Part shown: positions 19,680-28,866 of the stretch, one piece after another
How the letters are laid out: each line of letters opens with the position of its first letter
How positions within the stretch are numbered: position 1 is the first letter of the stretch
DNA from: a bacterium
GTDB taxonomy: Bacteria; SZUA-79; Acidulodesulfobacterales; Acidulodesulfobacteraceae
Assembly (NCBI GenBank): GCA_021800805.1
Contig: JAJYYR010000001.1
Location: forward strand, 496,001 to 560,000
DNA length: 64,000 nt
Direction of reading: 5' to 3'
Program-made: the position numbers and the translations under genes
The notes under the pieces: generated by a model
What the model was told of the DNA's origin: nothing
The model's database searches: none
What the model saw: only the letters and a program-made list of their open reading frames with translations

Positions 19680-20261
19680 ATGCCGTTGAATCGTAAAATT
19701 TTAAGAAAAACGGCTTTTATATTAGGCTTGGGCTTTCTCGTAGTTCTGGGTTTTTTTTTGCTTCTGCATTATCTGGAGAATAACAGAGGGCTGGTGGGCT
19801 TTAAAATATCGAAAGGCTATATAAGTCTTAAAAAAATAGATTATAAATTTTTTAAAAAAGGCATCCTCGCTTATGAAATATTTGCCGATAGTTTAAATTA
19901 CCAATCTCAAAAAAAGAACATTATTAAATTAAATAGGGTTAGAGTCTATATTTATGGAAAAAATAAAAAACCTGCATTTATTATTACCGGAAAATCTGGA
20001 AGATTGAATTCGGTCTCAAAAAATGTAATAATTTCGGGGGGAGTTATAATAAAAAGCGCGAAAGGAACATCTATGAAAACCGGCATAATCGACTATTTTG
20101 CTAAAGACGATAAAATTGTAGCCCCCGATTATATGAAAATTAAAGGGAAAAACTATTTTATTTCGGGAAGCGGACTTATTTTCTATGTCAAAAAAAATCT
20201 TTTTATCTTACAGAAAAACGTTCATTTCTTATCTAATAATACTAACGGGGTGGCTAAGTGA
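19680..20261 (+). CDS. lptC: LPS export protein LptC
   Basis: Bitopic inner-membrane protein that passes lipopolysaccharide from LptFG to LptA. There is one N-terminal transmembrane segment (about residues 11-30) followed by a periplasmic domain rich in beta strands with the weak LptC pattern. Sequence is poorly conserved in this family, so the call leans on size (193 aa), topology and position between kdsC and lptA-lptB. Its stop overlaps the lptA start by 4 bases. Confidence 0.85.
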   Translation: MPLNRKILRKTAFILGLGFLVVLGFFLLLHYLENNRGLVGFKISKGYISLKKIDYKFFKKGILAYEIFADSLNYQSQKKNIIKLNRVRVYIYGKNKKPAFIITGKSGRLNSVSKNVIISGGVIIKSAKGTSMKTGIIDYFAKDDKIVAPDYMKIKGKNYFISGSGLIFYVKKNLFILQKNVHFLSNNTNGVAK

Positions 20262-20782
20262 GAATAAATTCATACTTTTTAATTTTAATCGTTTTTTTAT
20301 GTTCCCTTTTTTTATTTCAAAGCAAGGGCTATTGCGTTGCCAAACCTCAATCCAAAACGGATATAACATCCGATTCTTTAGTGGTAAATAATAAAAAAAA
20401 CATAGCTGTATTTACCGGACACGTCGTCGCAATAAAAGGTAAGCTAAAAATTTTCTCTTCTGTGCTGAATGTTATATATACAAAAAAAAATAAAATAAAA
20501 ATGCTTATCGCAACCGGAAAAGTGCATATTATTAATGGAAAGAACAACATTACGGGAGGAAGGGCGGTTTATTATAATAAAAAAAAGATTGCGGTGATAA
20601 CCGAAAATCCGGTAGCATATGAGGGAAAGAATAAAATAGCCGGAAAAGAGATAAGAATTAATTTTAAAACCGGCGTATCTACCGTTATAGGCGGCAAAAA
20701 AAGAGTTAATGCCGTGGTTTATTCCAATAAATCTTTGACGGTTCAAAAACCTTCGGTTAAATCAAAGAAATTAAAAAAATAA
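20258..20782 (+). CDS. lptA: LPS transport periplasmic protein LptA (OstA-like)
   Basis: Forms the periplasmic bridge for lipopolysaccharide. A signal peptide (hydrophobic residues 6-21, ending near YCVA) precedes an OstA beta-jellyroll: TDITSDSLVVNNKKNIAVFT and repeated strand pairs ending in glycine turns (GHVVAIKG, GKVHIING, NPVAYEGK). It starts with GTG in a GTGA overlap with lptC. At 174 aa it is normal. The C-terminus is very lysine-rich. Confidence 0.9.
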   Translation: MRINSYFLILIVFLCSLFLFQSKGYCVAKPQSKTDITSDSLVVNNKKNIAVFTGHVVAIKGKLKIFSSVLNVIYTKKNKIKMLIATGKVHIINGKNNITGGRAVYYNKKKIAVITENPVAYEGKNKIAGKEIRINFKTGVSTVIGGKKRVNAVVYSNKSLTVQKPSVKSKKLKK

Positions 20783-20792
20783 AAAATGATAA

Positions 20793-21515
20793 ATGATAAA
20801 AGCATTAAATTTAATAAAGAAATTTAAGAAAAGGGCGGTAGTAAACGGAGTTTCGATTGAGATCAGACCCGGCGAGATAACCGGTCTTTTGGGACCGAAC
20901 GGCGCCGGTAAAACTACGACGTTTAATATGATTTCGGGTATGTTGAAGCCGGACGGAGGATCTATATTTTTAGACGATGCCGAAATTACCGGACTGCCCA
21001 TGTATAAAAGAGCCAGACTCGGCATAGGTTACCTTCCGCAGGAAACCTCTGTTTTTAGGAAGCTTACGACGGAAGAAAATCTTACGGCTATTTTTGAATT
21101 GTTAAAAATACCGGTTCGGGAGAAGAATCTGAGACTCGACGAATTAGTAGAAAAGTTTGGACTTGAAAAGGTCAGAAAATCTCCCGTTATGAGTTTATCT
21201 GGAGGGGAAAGAAGAAGAGTCGAGGTTGCAAGGTCGCTCATACTTTCTCCAAAGTTCATTTTACTTGATGAGCCGTTTTCCGGAATAGACCCTATAGCCG
21301 TCGAAGATATGCAGGATATTCTTACCGGCTTGAAAAACGACTCGATAGGAATCTTAATAACGGACCATAATGTAAGAGAGGCATTAAGGATATGCAATAG
21401 CGCCTATATAATCAACGACGGAAAGATTATAGAGAAAGGCGTTCCTTCCCATATTATTTCCAGTTCCATCGTAAAGAGATTCTTCCTCGGAGAAAAGTTT
21501 AATTTGGGTATCTGA
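20793..21515 (+). CDS. lptB: LPS export ABC transporter ATP-binding protein LptB
   Basis: Cytoplasmic ATPase that powers LptFG. It has Walker A LLGPNGAGKTTT, the Q-loop YLPQETSVFRKLT typical of LptB, signature LSGGERRRVEVAR and Walker B FILLDEPFSGIDP, then the H-loop TDHN. At 240 aa it is complete. Its membrane partners lptF and lptG are in this window but 9 kb away at 30.9-33.1 kb. It is the last gene before rpoN. Confidence 0.96.
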   Translation: MIKALNLIKKFKKRAVVNGVSIEIRPGEITGLLGPNGAGKTTTFNMISGMLKPDGGSIFLDDAEITGLPMYKRARLGIGYLPQETSVFRKLTTEENLTAIFELLKIPVREKNLRLDELVEKFGLEKVRKSPVMSLSGGERRRVEVARSLILSPKFILLDEPFSGIDPIAVEDMQDILTGLKNDSIGILITDHNVREALRICNSAYIINDGKIIEKGVPSHIISSSIVKRFFLGEKFNLGI

Positions 21516-21594
21516 GCCGAATGTTATATAATAATACTATATAAATATATTCAATAATATAAGAATTTCTTAGTTTATTTTTTTGGAGTTTTGT

Positions 21595-23082
21595 ATGAGC
21601 GGTATGGAATTAAGGCAAAATCTTAAACTTTCCCAGCAGTTGGTGATGACCCCCCGGCTTCAGCTTGCCATTAAGATGCTGGCGTTAAACAATATGGAAC
21701 TTTCCGATATGATAAAGCAGGAAATATTGGAAAATCCTATATTGGATTCCGAACCTGCGGATGCAAAGAGCGAAGGAGATGCCGAGAACGAAAATTTTAA
21801 ACCTGCAAGCGAAGAAATATCTAATGCCGGAGCAGTATCTACATATGAAGCCGAAGACGGTTTTAAGGAGATCGCCCAATATTTAGTGAACTATAACGAG
21901 CAGTTTGTCGATTTATCCAAAGACGGGGACAGTTACGGCAGAGCAGATAATAATTATTTAGAATCCAAGCTGGAAAACAGTTTTTACAGCGGCAAAACTC
22001 TTTACGAACATTTAATGGAGCAGGTTAGAATCGGGGATTTTTCCGATAGGGAAATTTTGCTTGCAGGGTATATTGCAGGCAATTTAGATTCAAGAGGGCT
22101 TCTTGCCGTTTCGAAACGCGATCTTGAAGATTTTGCGGTCAACGCCGGAGTGCAGAATAACGTTAAGCAGTTTGTAGAAAAGACGCTCAATAAAATAAAC
22201 AGGTTAGAGCCGGTAGGATTGGCCGCCGAAAATATATTATCGAGCTTGATAATTCAGGCGGATTATTACTTCAATAAAGATATTCTGCTTAAAAATATAA
22301 TTGAAAAATATTTAAAAGAAGTAGCAAATAAAAATTATCAAAAAATATGTAAAGAAACAGGAAAAAATATAAACGACGTTATAAGCTCTATAGAAAATTT
22401 AAGAAAACTAAACCCGAATCCGGCGGCTAATTTTAGCAAAGACGAACCCCGTTATATCGTTCCGGACTTGTTCTTAAGAATGCAGGAAGGGCGTTACACC
22501 GTGTTTATGGATGATAATTCTATTCCTCAAATTAAAATAAACGGTTATTACAAGAAAATTCTTAGCGGCGAAATTGAAGCATCCGTCGATATGAAAAATT
22601 ATGCCGAAGAAAGGTTTAAGTCGGCATTATGGCTTATGAAGAGCGTAGATAACAGAAAAGAAACCATTTTAAATATAGCGCAAAAAATAGTCGATAAACA
22701 AACGGACTATTTTAATAAAGGGGTTGGGAATTTAAGACCCCTAATTTTAAAAGATATAGCGGAAGAGCTGAATATTCATGAATCTACGGTATCTCGAGCT
22801 ACGGCTAATAAATATTTGAGCACGCATATCGGCGTTTTCGAACTGAAGGATTTTTTTACCGGAGCTTCTTACGGAGAATCTTCTTCAGAAAATGTTATGA
22901 CGAGGATAAAAGCTATTATAGATTCCGAAAATTCTGCAGGTAGAATTTTCAGGGACAACGAGATAACCGATATATTAAAAAAACAGGGAATAAACATAGC
23001 CAGAAGAACTATCGCAAAATACAGGGAAATTATGAATATACCGCCGTCAAGCGTCAGGAATAAAAATATTAAACCGATTTAA
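21595..23082 (+). CDS. rpoN: RNA polymerase sigma-54 factor
   Basis: Directs RNA polymerase to -24/-12 promoters. Region I is glutamine/leucine-rich (LRQNLKLSQQLVMTPRLQLA), a short acidic region II follows, then the core-binding domain, and the C-terminal RpoN box reads ARRTIAKYRE. I choose the ATG at 21595 (495 aa) over a TTG at 21583, because GGAG at 21585-21588 is ideally placed for the ATG. A sigma-54 promoter and a sigma-54 activator (NtrX) occur in this window. The 80 bases after lptB are AT-rich and could hold its own promoter. Confidence 0.96.
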   Translation: MSGMELRQNLKLSQQLVMTPRLQLAIKMLALNNMELSDMIKQEILENPILDSEPADAKSEGDAENENFKPASEEISNAGAVSTYEAEDGFKEIAQYLVNYNEQFVDLSKDGDSYGRADNNYLESKLENSFYSGKTLYEHLMEQVRIGDFSDREILLAGYIAGNLDSRGLLAVSKRDLEDFAVNAGVQNNVKQFVEKTLNKINRLEPVGLAAENILSSLIIQADYYFNKDILLKNIIEKYLKEVANKNYQKICKETGKNINDVISSIENLRKLNPNPAANFSKDEPRYIVPDLFLRMQEGRYTVFMDDNSIPQIKINGYYKKILSGEIEASVDMKNYAEERFKSALWLMKSVDNRKETILNIAQKIVDKQTDYFNKGVGNLRPLILKDIAEELNIHESTVSRATANKYLSTHIGVFELKDFFTGASYGESSSENVMTRIKAIIDSENSAGRIFRDNEITDILKKQGINIARRTIAKYREIMNIPPSSVRNKNIKPI

Positions 23083-23150
23083 AAAGCAGTCTAATCATAT
23101 ATATATTAAACAAATTTAATAGATTAATTAACTAAAAGGAGACCTAACAA

Positions 23151-23675
23151 ATGAACATTGCAGTTACTTTTAAGCATATCGATTCAAGCGATGCGATAAA
23201 ACAATATGCCGAATCGAAAGTTTTGAAACTTGAAAAGTATTTAAATAATATTTTGGAAGCGCACGTTACTTTAAGTATAGAACGCGTGGACCATAAGGAA
23301 TCCGGCGTTGCCCAAATTAAACTGACGGCAAAAAATCTTATCGTTAATGCGGAGGAAAAGTCCTCCGACATTTACAGCGCCATAGACCTCTTATTGGAAA
23401 AGGTCGAGGCGCAGATTAAAAAACATAAAGAGAAGATTAGAAGGAAAGAGCATGTAGAGGAAGGCGCCGACATATTAGAAGCTGATGATGAGATTGCAAA
23501 TTTGGAAGTAAAAGACGACTATGAAAGACAGCCTTTAAATGTTAAGGAAGCCATGCACAAACTTGAGAAAAGAAATAAAGATTTTATAATTTTTAAAGAC
23601 AAAGAATCTTCTAAAATATCTTTTATTTTTAGAGGAGAAGACGGGGAGTTTTCGTTAATTACGCCCGAATTATAA
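23151..23675 (+). CDS. hpf: Ribosome hibernation-promoting factor, long form
   Basis: Binds 30S subunits and dimerises ribosomes in slow growth. The N-terminal S30AE domain (MNIAVTFKHIDSSDAIKQYA) is followed by an acidic linker (about residues 100-125) and the C-terminal dimerisation domain (KDFIIFKDKESSKISFIFRG). At 174 aa it is the long HPF, which by itself can form 100S particles. AAAGGAGA is a good ribosome-binding site. It lies between rpoN and rapZ, as in many proteobacteria. Confidence 0.94.
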   Translation: MNIAVTFKHIDSSDAIKQYAESKVLKLEKYLNNILEAHVTLSIERVDHKESGVAQIKLTAKNLIVNAEEKSSDIYSAIDLLLEKVEAQIKKHKEKIRRKEHVEEGADILEADDEIANLEVKDDYERQPLNVKEAMHKLEKRNKDFIIFKDKESSKISFIFRGEDGEFSLITPEL

Positions 23676-23681
23676 ATTAAT

Positions 23682-24554
23682 ATGGAAAACACGGGGAGAC
23701 CCAATATAATATTAGTAAGCGGGATTTCCGGTTCAGGAAAGTCGTCGGCATTAAAAATTTTTGAAGATAAAGGTTTTTTTTGCGTAGATAATATGCCTAT
23801 GCTTCTTCTGCCTAAATTTTTTGAATTAGGATTGTCGGCGAGGCTCAAAAATATACTTTTTGTTATCGATATAAGGGAAAAAAGTTTTTTAAGCGAATTA
23901 GAAAGTTATATTAAATTTTTAAAACGCCAGTCGGGATTTTTTAAATTTATTTTTTTTGACGCCAGAGACGATGTAGTCATAAGGAGATATTCCGAAACCC
24001 GCAGAAAACATCCTCTGTCCGGAAACGATATAATCTCCGCGGTTAAAAAAGAGCGTTCGCTGTTAGAAAACGCAAAAACCGGCGCCGACGTCGTTATAGA
24101 TACCTCCGATATTAAAATTCACGAGTTAGAAAGTATTTTATCCCCGCACTTAGAAGGGCTGATATTCCCCGTTTCATTTTCCGTTAAAATTATTTCTTTT
24201 GGTTTTAAATACGGTTTGCCTATAGAAGCGGATACCGTTTTCGATGCAAGGTTTTTGCCGAACCCTTTTTTCGTAGAATCTTTAAAAAATTTTACGGGAG
24301 TAGATACCGAAGTAGCAGGCTATATGCTTTCTTTTAAAGAGTCTAAAGAATTTATAAACCGCATAGCCGATTTTTTGGTTTTTGCCGTGCCTCTTTACAA
24401 AAGGGAAAACAAGTCTTATTTTACCGTCGGAGTAGGTTGTACCGGCGGCGTCCACAGATCGGTTTTTGTAGTGGAAGAATTAAAAAAGAGACTCGCGAGT
24501 ATCAACGGCGAATACGGAATATCGTATTTTCATAGGGATATTCAAAAACGATAA
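23682..24554 (+). CDS. rapZ: RNase adapter protein RapZ / nucleotide-binding protein
   Basis: P-loop protein; in enterobacteria it senses glucosamine-6-phosphate and targets a small RNA to RNase E. Walker A is GISGSGKSS (residues 14-22), followed by FCVDNMPMLLLPKF, and the C-terminal ligand-binding domain has GVGCTGGVHRSV. At 290 aa it is full length. The hpf-rapZ order is conserved, but ptsN and hprK, frequent neighbours, are absent here. The RNA-regulation role is known for E. coli and only inferred here. Confidence 0.93.
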   Translation: MENTGRPNIILVSGISGSGKSSALKIFEDKGFFCVDNMPMLLLPKFFELGLSARLKNILFVIDIREKSFLSELESYIKFLKRQSGFFKFIFFDARDDVVIRRYSETRRKHPLSGNDIISAVKKERSLLENAKTGADVVIDTSDIKIHELESILSPHLEGLIFPVSFSVKIISFGFKYGLPIEADTVFDARFLPNPFFVESLKNFTGVDTEVAGYMLSFKESKEFINRIADFLVFAVPLYKRENKSYFTVGVGCTGGVHRSVFVVEELKKRLASINGEYGISYFHRDIQKR

Positions 24555-24559
24555 ATAAT

Positions 24560-24588
24560 TTGACCTTGCGGTATTTTTATTATATTAT
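24560..24588 (+). promoter_or_regulatory. Predicted sigma-70 promoter of metK
   Basis: TTGACC at 24560-24565 and TATTAT at 24583-24588 are separated by 17 bases, which is a near-consensus housekeeping promoter. Transcription would start near 24595, about 50 bases before the metK ATG. No S-adenosylmethionine riboswitch fits in that short leader. Confidence 0.6.
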
Positions 24589-24617
24589 ATATTATAATAA
24601 ATTTTTTGCGGTATTTT
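24566..24617. repeat. Two direct repeats TTGCGGTATTTT in front of metK
   Basis: The 12-mer TTGCGGTATTTT occurs at 24566-24577 and again at 24606-24617, and both copies run on into ATTATAT. The copies are 40 bases apart, about four helical turns. The first lies in the spacer of the predicted promoter and the second just downstream of its start site. They could be operator half-sites for a metabolic repressor, or chance in an AT-rich leader. Confidence 0.45.
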
Positions 24618-24647
24618 ATTATATAAATATAAAAAAGGTGAATTATT

Positions 24648-25841
24648 ATGAACAATAAAAAATCAAGTTTTATTTTTACGTCCGAATCCGTAACCGAAGG
24701 GCATCCCGATAAAATTTGCGATAAAATATCCGATTCTATCCTCGATGCTTTTATATCGCAGGATAAATATTCCAAAGTTGCTCTGGAAACAATGGTAACT
24801 ACCGGTCTTGTGGCTATTGCGGGCGAGGTTTCGTCCAACGGATCCGTGAATTATCAGGATATAATCAGAAACGTTATAAAAGAAATAGGATACGACGATT
24901 CGTCTATCGGTTTCGATTATAAAAGCTGCGGGATAATAGCGGCCGTCGGCAAACAGTCTTCAGATATAAGAATGGGCGTCGAAAAAGAAAAGGACGAAGA
25001 TCAGGGCGCGGGCGACCAGGGGTTAATGTTTGGTTATGCCACTGCGGAAACGGAAGATTTTATGCCCGCGCCTATTTATTATGCCCATAAATTAACCAAA
25101 AGGCTTGCCGAAGTCAGAAAAACGGGCGTTCTGGATTTTATTAGACCCGACGGGAAATCTCAGGTTTCCGTCAGATACGTAAACGGCGAACCCGATAAAA
25201 TTACTTCCATAGTGCTTTCTACACAGCATACAGAGTCGGTATCGCAGGAAAAACTAAAAGATGCGGTTATTTCAGAGGTTATAGGCAAAACTATACCTGC
25301 GGAATTGATGGACAAAGATACTAAATTTTTTATAAATCCGACGGGGCGTTTTGTTATAGGCGGTCCTAACGGCGATACCGGGCTTACCGGAAGAAAAATA
25401 ATAGTCGATACATACGGCGGAATGGGCAGGCACGGCGGCGGGGCTTTCTCGGGAAAGGATCCTTCCAAGGTCGATAGAAGCGGTTCTTATATGGCAAGGT
25501 TTATCGCTAAAAACGTAGTCGGCAGCGGCGTCGCAAAAAAATGCGAAGTTCAGATAGCCTATGCCATAGGCGTCGCAGAACCGGTTTCGATTATGGCAAA
25601 TACTTTCGGCACCGGAATTTATCCGGACGAAGCTATTTCCGACGCTATTTGTAAAGTTTTTAGTTTAAAGCCATACAACATAGTGAAAACGCTTGACCTT
25701 TTGAGGCCTATTTATGCCAAGACGTCCAACTATGGTCATTTCGGTAGATTCGACGAGGATTTTGCATGGGAAAAACTTATTAGAATCGAAGAAATTAAGA
25801 AAGAAGCGGCAAGTTTAAGCAAAACTAAAGAATTTGTATAA
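24648..25841 (+). CDS. metK: S-adenosylmethionine synthetase
   Basis: Makes S-adenosylmethionine from methionine and ATP. It has the TSESVTEGHPDKICDKISD start, the GAGDQGLMFGYA signature and the P-loop-like GGGAFSGKDPSKVDRS. At 397 aa it is normal. AAAGGTG precedes the ATG. With ahcY next door it supplies and clears the methyl cycle; its product also feeds polyamine synthesis (speE at 52 kb) and the methyltransferase at 62 kb. Confidence 0.97.
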   Translation: MNNKKSSFIFTSESVTEGHPDKICDKISDSILDAFISQDKYSKVALETMVTTGLVAIAGEVSSNGSVNYQDIIRNVIKEIGYDDSSIGFDYKSCGIIAAVGKQSSDIRMGVEKEKDEDQGAGDQGLMFGYATAETEDFMPAPIYYAHKLTKRLAEVRKTGVLDFIRPDGKSQVSVRYVNGEPDKITSIVLSTQHTESVSQEKLKDAVISEVIGKTIPAELMDKDTKFFINPTGRFVIGGPNGDTGLTGRKIIVDTYGGMGRHGGGAFSGKDPSKVDRSGSYMARFIAKNVVGSGVAKKCEVQIAYAIGVAEPVSIMANTFGTGIYPDEAISDAICKVFSLKPYNIVKTLDLLRPIYAKTSNYGHFGRFDEDFAWEKLIRIEEIKKEAASLSKTKEFV

Positions 25842-25900
25842 ACGGCATAAAATACAAATAAATTAATATTTAATTATTTTTAAATCAATGAGGGGATGTA

Positions 25901-27154
25901 ATGGCGGATATAAAAGACGTTAAACTTGCAAAGAAGGGAAAAGAAAGAATTTTATGGGCAGAACAGGATATGCCGGTTTTAGGATTAATAAAAAGACAGT
26001 TTGCCGATAAAAAACCTTTTAAAGGGTTAAATATGGGACTCTGCCTTCATGTTACCGCCGAAACAGCCAACCTTGCAAGAACGCTAAAAGAAGGCGGAGC
26101 AAACGTATATTTGTGCGCCTCCAATCCACTCTCGACGCAGGACGATGTAGCCGCTTCTCTTACTAAGGATTTCGGAATAGATGTTTATGCCATAAAAGGA
26201 GAGGATTCCGATACCTATTATCAGCATATAGAAAGTATTCTGAGCCATGAACCCAATGTAACCCTTGATGACGGCGCAGATCTAATATCGGTAATACACA
26301 AAAAGCATAAAAAATTAATTAAAAACATTAAGGCGTCTATGGAGGAAACTACTACGGGGGTAATAAGGCTCCGTTCCATGGAGGCGGCAGGAGAGCTTAA
26401 AATACCGGTTATCGCCGTCAACGATGCCGACGCCAAGCATCTTTTCGATAACAGGTATGGCACCGGACAATCTACAATCGACGGAATAATAAGGGCCACG
26501 GATATGCTGCTCGCAGGTAAGAATTTCGTAGTTATGGGTTACGGCTGGTGCGGTAAAGGGCTTGCATCTAGAGCCAGAGGTATAGGTTCCAACGTTATAG
26601 TTACGGAAATTGACCCCGTCAAGGCTTTAGAGGCAGTAATGGACGGCTTTAGGGTTATGAAAGGAACGGATGCGGCAAAGATAGGCGATATTTTTTGCAC
26701 CGTTACGGGGGATATTAACGTTATCGACGCCCTACATTTTGAAAATATGAAAGACGGCGCAATTGTTTCTAACTCAGGGCATTTCGACGTGGAAATAAAC
26801 ATAAAAAAGCTGAAAAAAATGGCAAAAAAAGTAAGAACCGTCAAAGATTTCGTCGAAGAATATATTTTGGAAGACGGCAAAAGAATATATCTTCTTGCGG
26901 AGGGCAGGCTTATAAATCTTGCAAGCGCCCACGGACATCCGGCAAGCGTTATGGATATGAGTTTTTCCGTTCAGGCTCTTTCGGCGGAGTTTGCGGTTTT
27001 AGGGAAGACCGTTATGTCGCCCGGGGTTTACAACGTTCCTAAAGAAATAGACGAGCGTATCGCTTCCTTGAAGCTTAAGTCTATGGATATAGAAATAGAT
27101 ACGCTTACGAAAGAGCAGATAAACTATTTAAAATCATGGCAGGAAGGAACATAA
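25901..27154 (+). CDS. ahcY: Adenosylhomocysteinase
   Basis: Hydrolyses S-adenosylhomocysteine to homocysteine and adenosine with bound NAD. Visible are the substrate loops [12 protein letters not shown] and ETTTGVIRL, the lysine/aspartate [20 protein letters not shown], the NAD fold [11 protein letters not shown] and a C-terminal NVPKEID. At 417 aa it is the short form lacking the roughly 40-residue insert of many proteobacterial and eukaryotic enzymes, as in archaea and thermophiles. GAGGGG is a fair ribosome-binding site. It ends 9 bases from the oppositely oriented coaX. Confidence 0.96.
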   Translation: MADIKDVKLAKKGKERILWAEQDMPVLGLIKRQFADKKPFKGLNMGLCLHVTAETANLARTLKEGGANVYLCASNPLSTQDDVAASLTKDFGIDVYAIKGEDSDTYYQHIESILSHEPNVTLDDGADLISVIHKKHKKLIKNIKASMEETTTGVIRLRSMEAAGELKIPVIAVNDADAKHLFDNRYGTGQSTIDGIIRATDMLLAGKNFVVMGYGWCGKGLASRARGIGSNVIVTEIDPVKALEAVMDGFRVMKGTDAAKIGDIFCTVTGDINVIDALHFENMKDGAIVSNSGHFDVEINIKKLKKMAKKVRTVKDFVEEYILEDGKRIYLLAEGRLINLASAHGHPASVMDMSFSVQALSAEFAVLGKTVMSPGVYNVPKEIDERIASLKLKSMDIEIDTLTKEQINYLKSWQEGT

Positions 27155-27163
27155 TATTGAATT

Positions 27164-27937
27164 TTAGGTAATATTAATATCGTAAAGATATTTTATCCCT
27201 TTAAGCGTGCAGTGTTCGTCAAGGATTTTTTCGGCATTTACGTATATTTCATCAAAAACAAGGCTTGATTGTCCTCCGGTAAAAATTACGCTTAAATTTT
27301 CTGTGCCGTAAATATTATAATAATCGCAGATATTGTCTACGAACCCTTTTATTAAAAATAAAATACCGTGATATATTCCTGACAGGATTGCCGATTCGGT
27401 ATTTGTTCCTATTAATGTTTTCGGCTTAGCTATTTTAACTAAAGGAAGTTTTTCGGTATATTCGTAAAGACTGCCTGCAAGCGTAGATAATCCCGGATAG
27501 ATAATCCCGCCTAAAAAATCTCCGTTTTTATTAACGACGTCTATAGTTAAAGCAGTTCCTAAATCGACCACTATTTGAAACTTACTATTTGAAAAATGGG
27601 CGTAACTAATATTTGCGATCCTATCGGTTCCTAATTTTCCACTGTTCTCTATGCATATCCTTATGTTTAGTTTTGCGTCGGTAGAAATCAAAAAAGGTTC
27701 CAGTTTCACTTTGGCAAAGAATTCTTTATAAAGGGGGTTCGCTGAAGGCGTTACGGACGAAATTGAAACGGCTTTTACGTCTTTTAAGTCGATATTTTTA
27801 GATATATATTTTTTTAAATCCTGCAAAGACGATATTTTTGCCGTATCTATTCTAAAACCTTTAATTACTTCATAGCCTTTCTCCTCGAACAGCCCGAAAG
27901 AAGAAGAAGAATTGCCAATATCGCACGATAGTATCAT
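27164..27937 (-). CDS. coaX: Type III pantothenate kinase
   Basis: First step of coenzyme A synthesis; an ASKHA-fold kinase that is insensitive to CoA feedback. It has DIGNSSSSFG at the N-terminus, DLGTALTIDVV mid-protein and the GGIIYPGL loop. At 257 aa it is normal. It is the last gene of a minus-strand run and starts 5 bases after birA, the common birA-coaX pairing. Confidence 0.94.
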   Translation of the reverse strand: MILSCDIGNSSSSFGLFEEKGYEVIKGFRIDTAKISSLQDLKKYISKNIDLKDVKAVSISSVTPSANPLYKEFFAKVKLEPFLISTDAKLNIRICIENSGKLGTDRIANISYAHFSNSKFQIVVDLGTALTIDVVNKNGDFLGGIIYPGLSTLAGSLYEYTEKLPLVKIAKPKTLIGTNTESAILSGIYHGILFLIKGFVDNICDYYNIYGTENLSVIFTGGQSSLVFDEIYVNAEKILDEHCTLKGIKYLYDINIT

Positions 27938-27942
27938 AAAAT

Positions 27943-28755
27943 TTAAAAATATATTTCGCCGGAAACAACTCTTTCCAGTTCGTTTTCGCCTGTTTTTAAA
28001 AGAAGCGCCCCTTTGGAATCTATGCCCACGACCTGTCCTTCGACCCTTTTATCCTTAACATTTATCTCGACCGTTTTTCCCATCATTCCGAAGTATTTTT
28101 GATAGTAAACGAGAACGGACGATAAGCCGGTAGATAAAAACATTTCGTAATATTTATCGAATTTGTTTAAAATAGATGCGATAAGCCTGTTTCTGTCTAA
28201 AAAGGCGCTTGAGCCGTTTGTTTTTTCGGATTCTATTAAGAGCGAGGTTGCAATATTTTTTATATTTTCGTCCATATTTTTTTCCGTGACGTTAACATTC
28301 ATTCCTATCCCGACCACCATGTATTCTATAGTCATGTTTTGCGTGCTCATTTCCGTTAATATTCCCGAAACTTTTTTAGAGTCTATAAGGATGTCGTTAG
28401 GCCATTTAATCTGAGGTCGTAAAGAAGCAACCTCGACTATTGCGTCCGCCACGGATACTGCGGCTAAAATCGTCATTCCTTGAGCAGTTTCAGGGGAAAA
28501 CTTAGGTCTTAAGATTATAGACATATAGATATTACTTCCGCAGGGAGACGTCCAGAATTTTCCGTTTCTGCCCCTTCCTTTTTCCTGACAATCCGATATC
28601 ACTACGCTTCCGTTTTTTACGCCTTTAGACGCCAGTTCTCTCGCAAGAGTATTTGTAGAATCGACTTTCTCTTCATAATAGAGATTTTTTCCTGCAAACG
28701 GCCCTTTTAGCAGTTTTTTAATTTCAAATATATCGATATAATTTATTTCTTCCAT
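27943..28755 (-). CDS. birA: Biotin-[acetyl-CoA-carboxylase] ligase, without DNA-binding domain
   Basis: Attaches biotin to the carboxylase carrier protein. The biotin/ATP loop reads GRGRNGKFWTSPCGSN, followed by KWPNDILIDSKKVSGIL, and a small C-terminal domain. At 270 aa it starts almost directly with the catalytic domain, so it lacks the N-terminal winged helix of bifunctional BirA and should not act as the bio repressor (class I ligase). It pairs with coaX downstream. Confidence 0.93.
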   Translation of the reverse strand: MEEINYIDIFEIKKLLKGPFAGKNLYYEEKVDSTNTLARELASKGVKNGSVVISDCQEKGRGRNGKFWTSPCGSNIYMSIILRPKFSPETAQGMTILAAVSVADAIVEVASLRPQIKWPNDILIDSKKVSGILTEMSTQNMTIEYMVVGIGMNVNVTEKNMDENIKNIATSLLIESEKTNGSSAFLDRNRLIASILNKFDKYYEMFLSTGLSSVLVYYQKYFGMMGKTVEINVKDKRVEGQVVGIDSKGALLLKTGENELERVVSGEIYF

Positions 28756-28866
28756 TTTAAGCCTCTTTAAAGTTAAAGGTTTTTATCGATCTAAGAGGAG
28801 GCAGGCTTAAGTCTGTCCCTGATTCTTTTTATTTTATATCATTTCGATAAAAAAATTAAGCTAAAT

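Noticed and set aside
24590..24647. Possible S-adenosylmethionine riboswitch before metK
   Set aside because: The leader is about 50 bases, AT-rich and without the conserved cores of SAM-I, SAM-II or SAM-III elements.
28805..28836. Third copy of the GGGGACAGATT repeat (minus strand, GGGACAGACTTAAG)
   Set aside because: Only about ten bases agree and the flanks differ, so relatedness to the two good copies is not secure.
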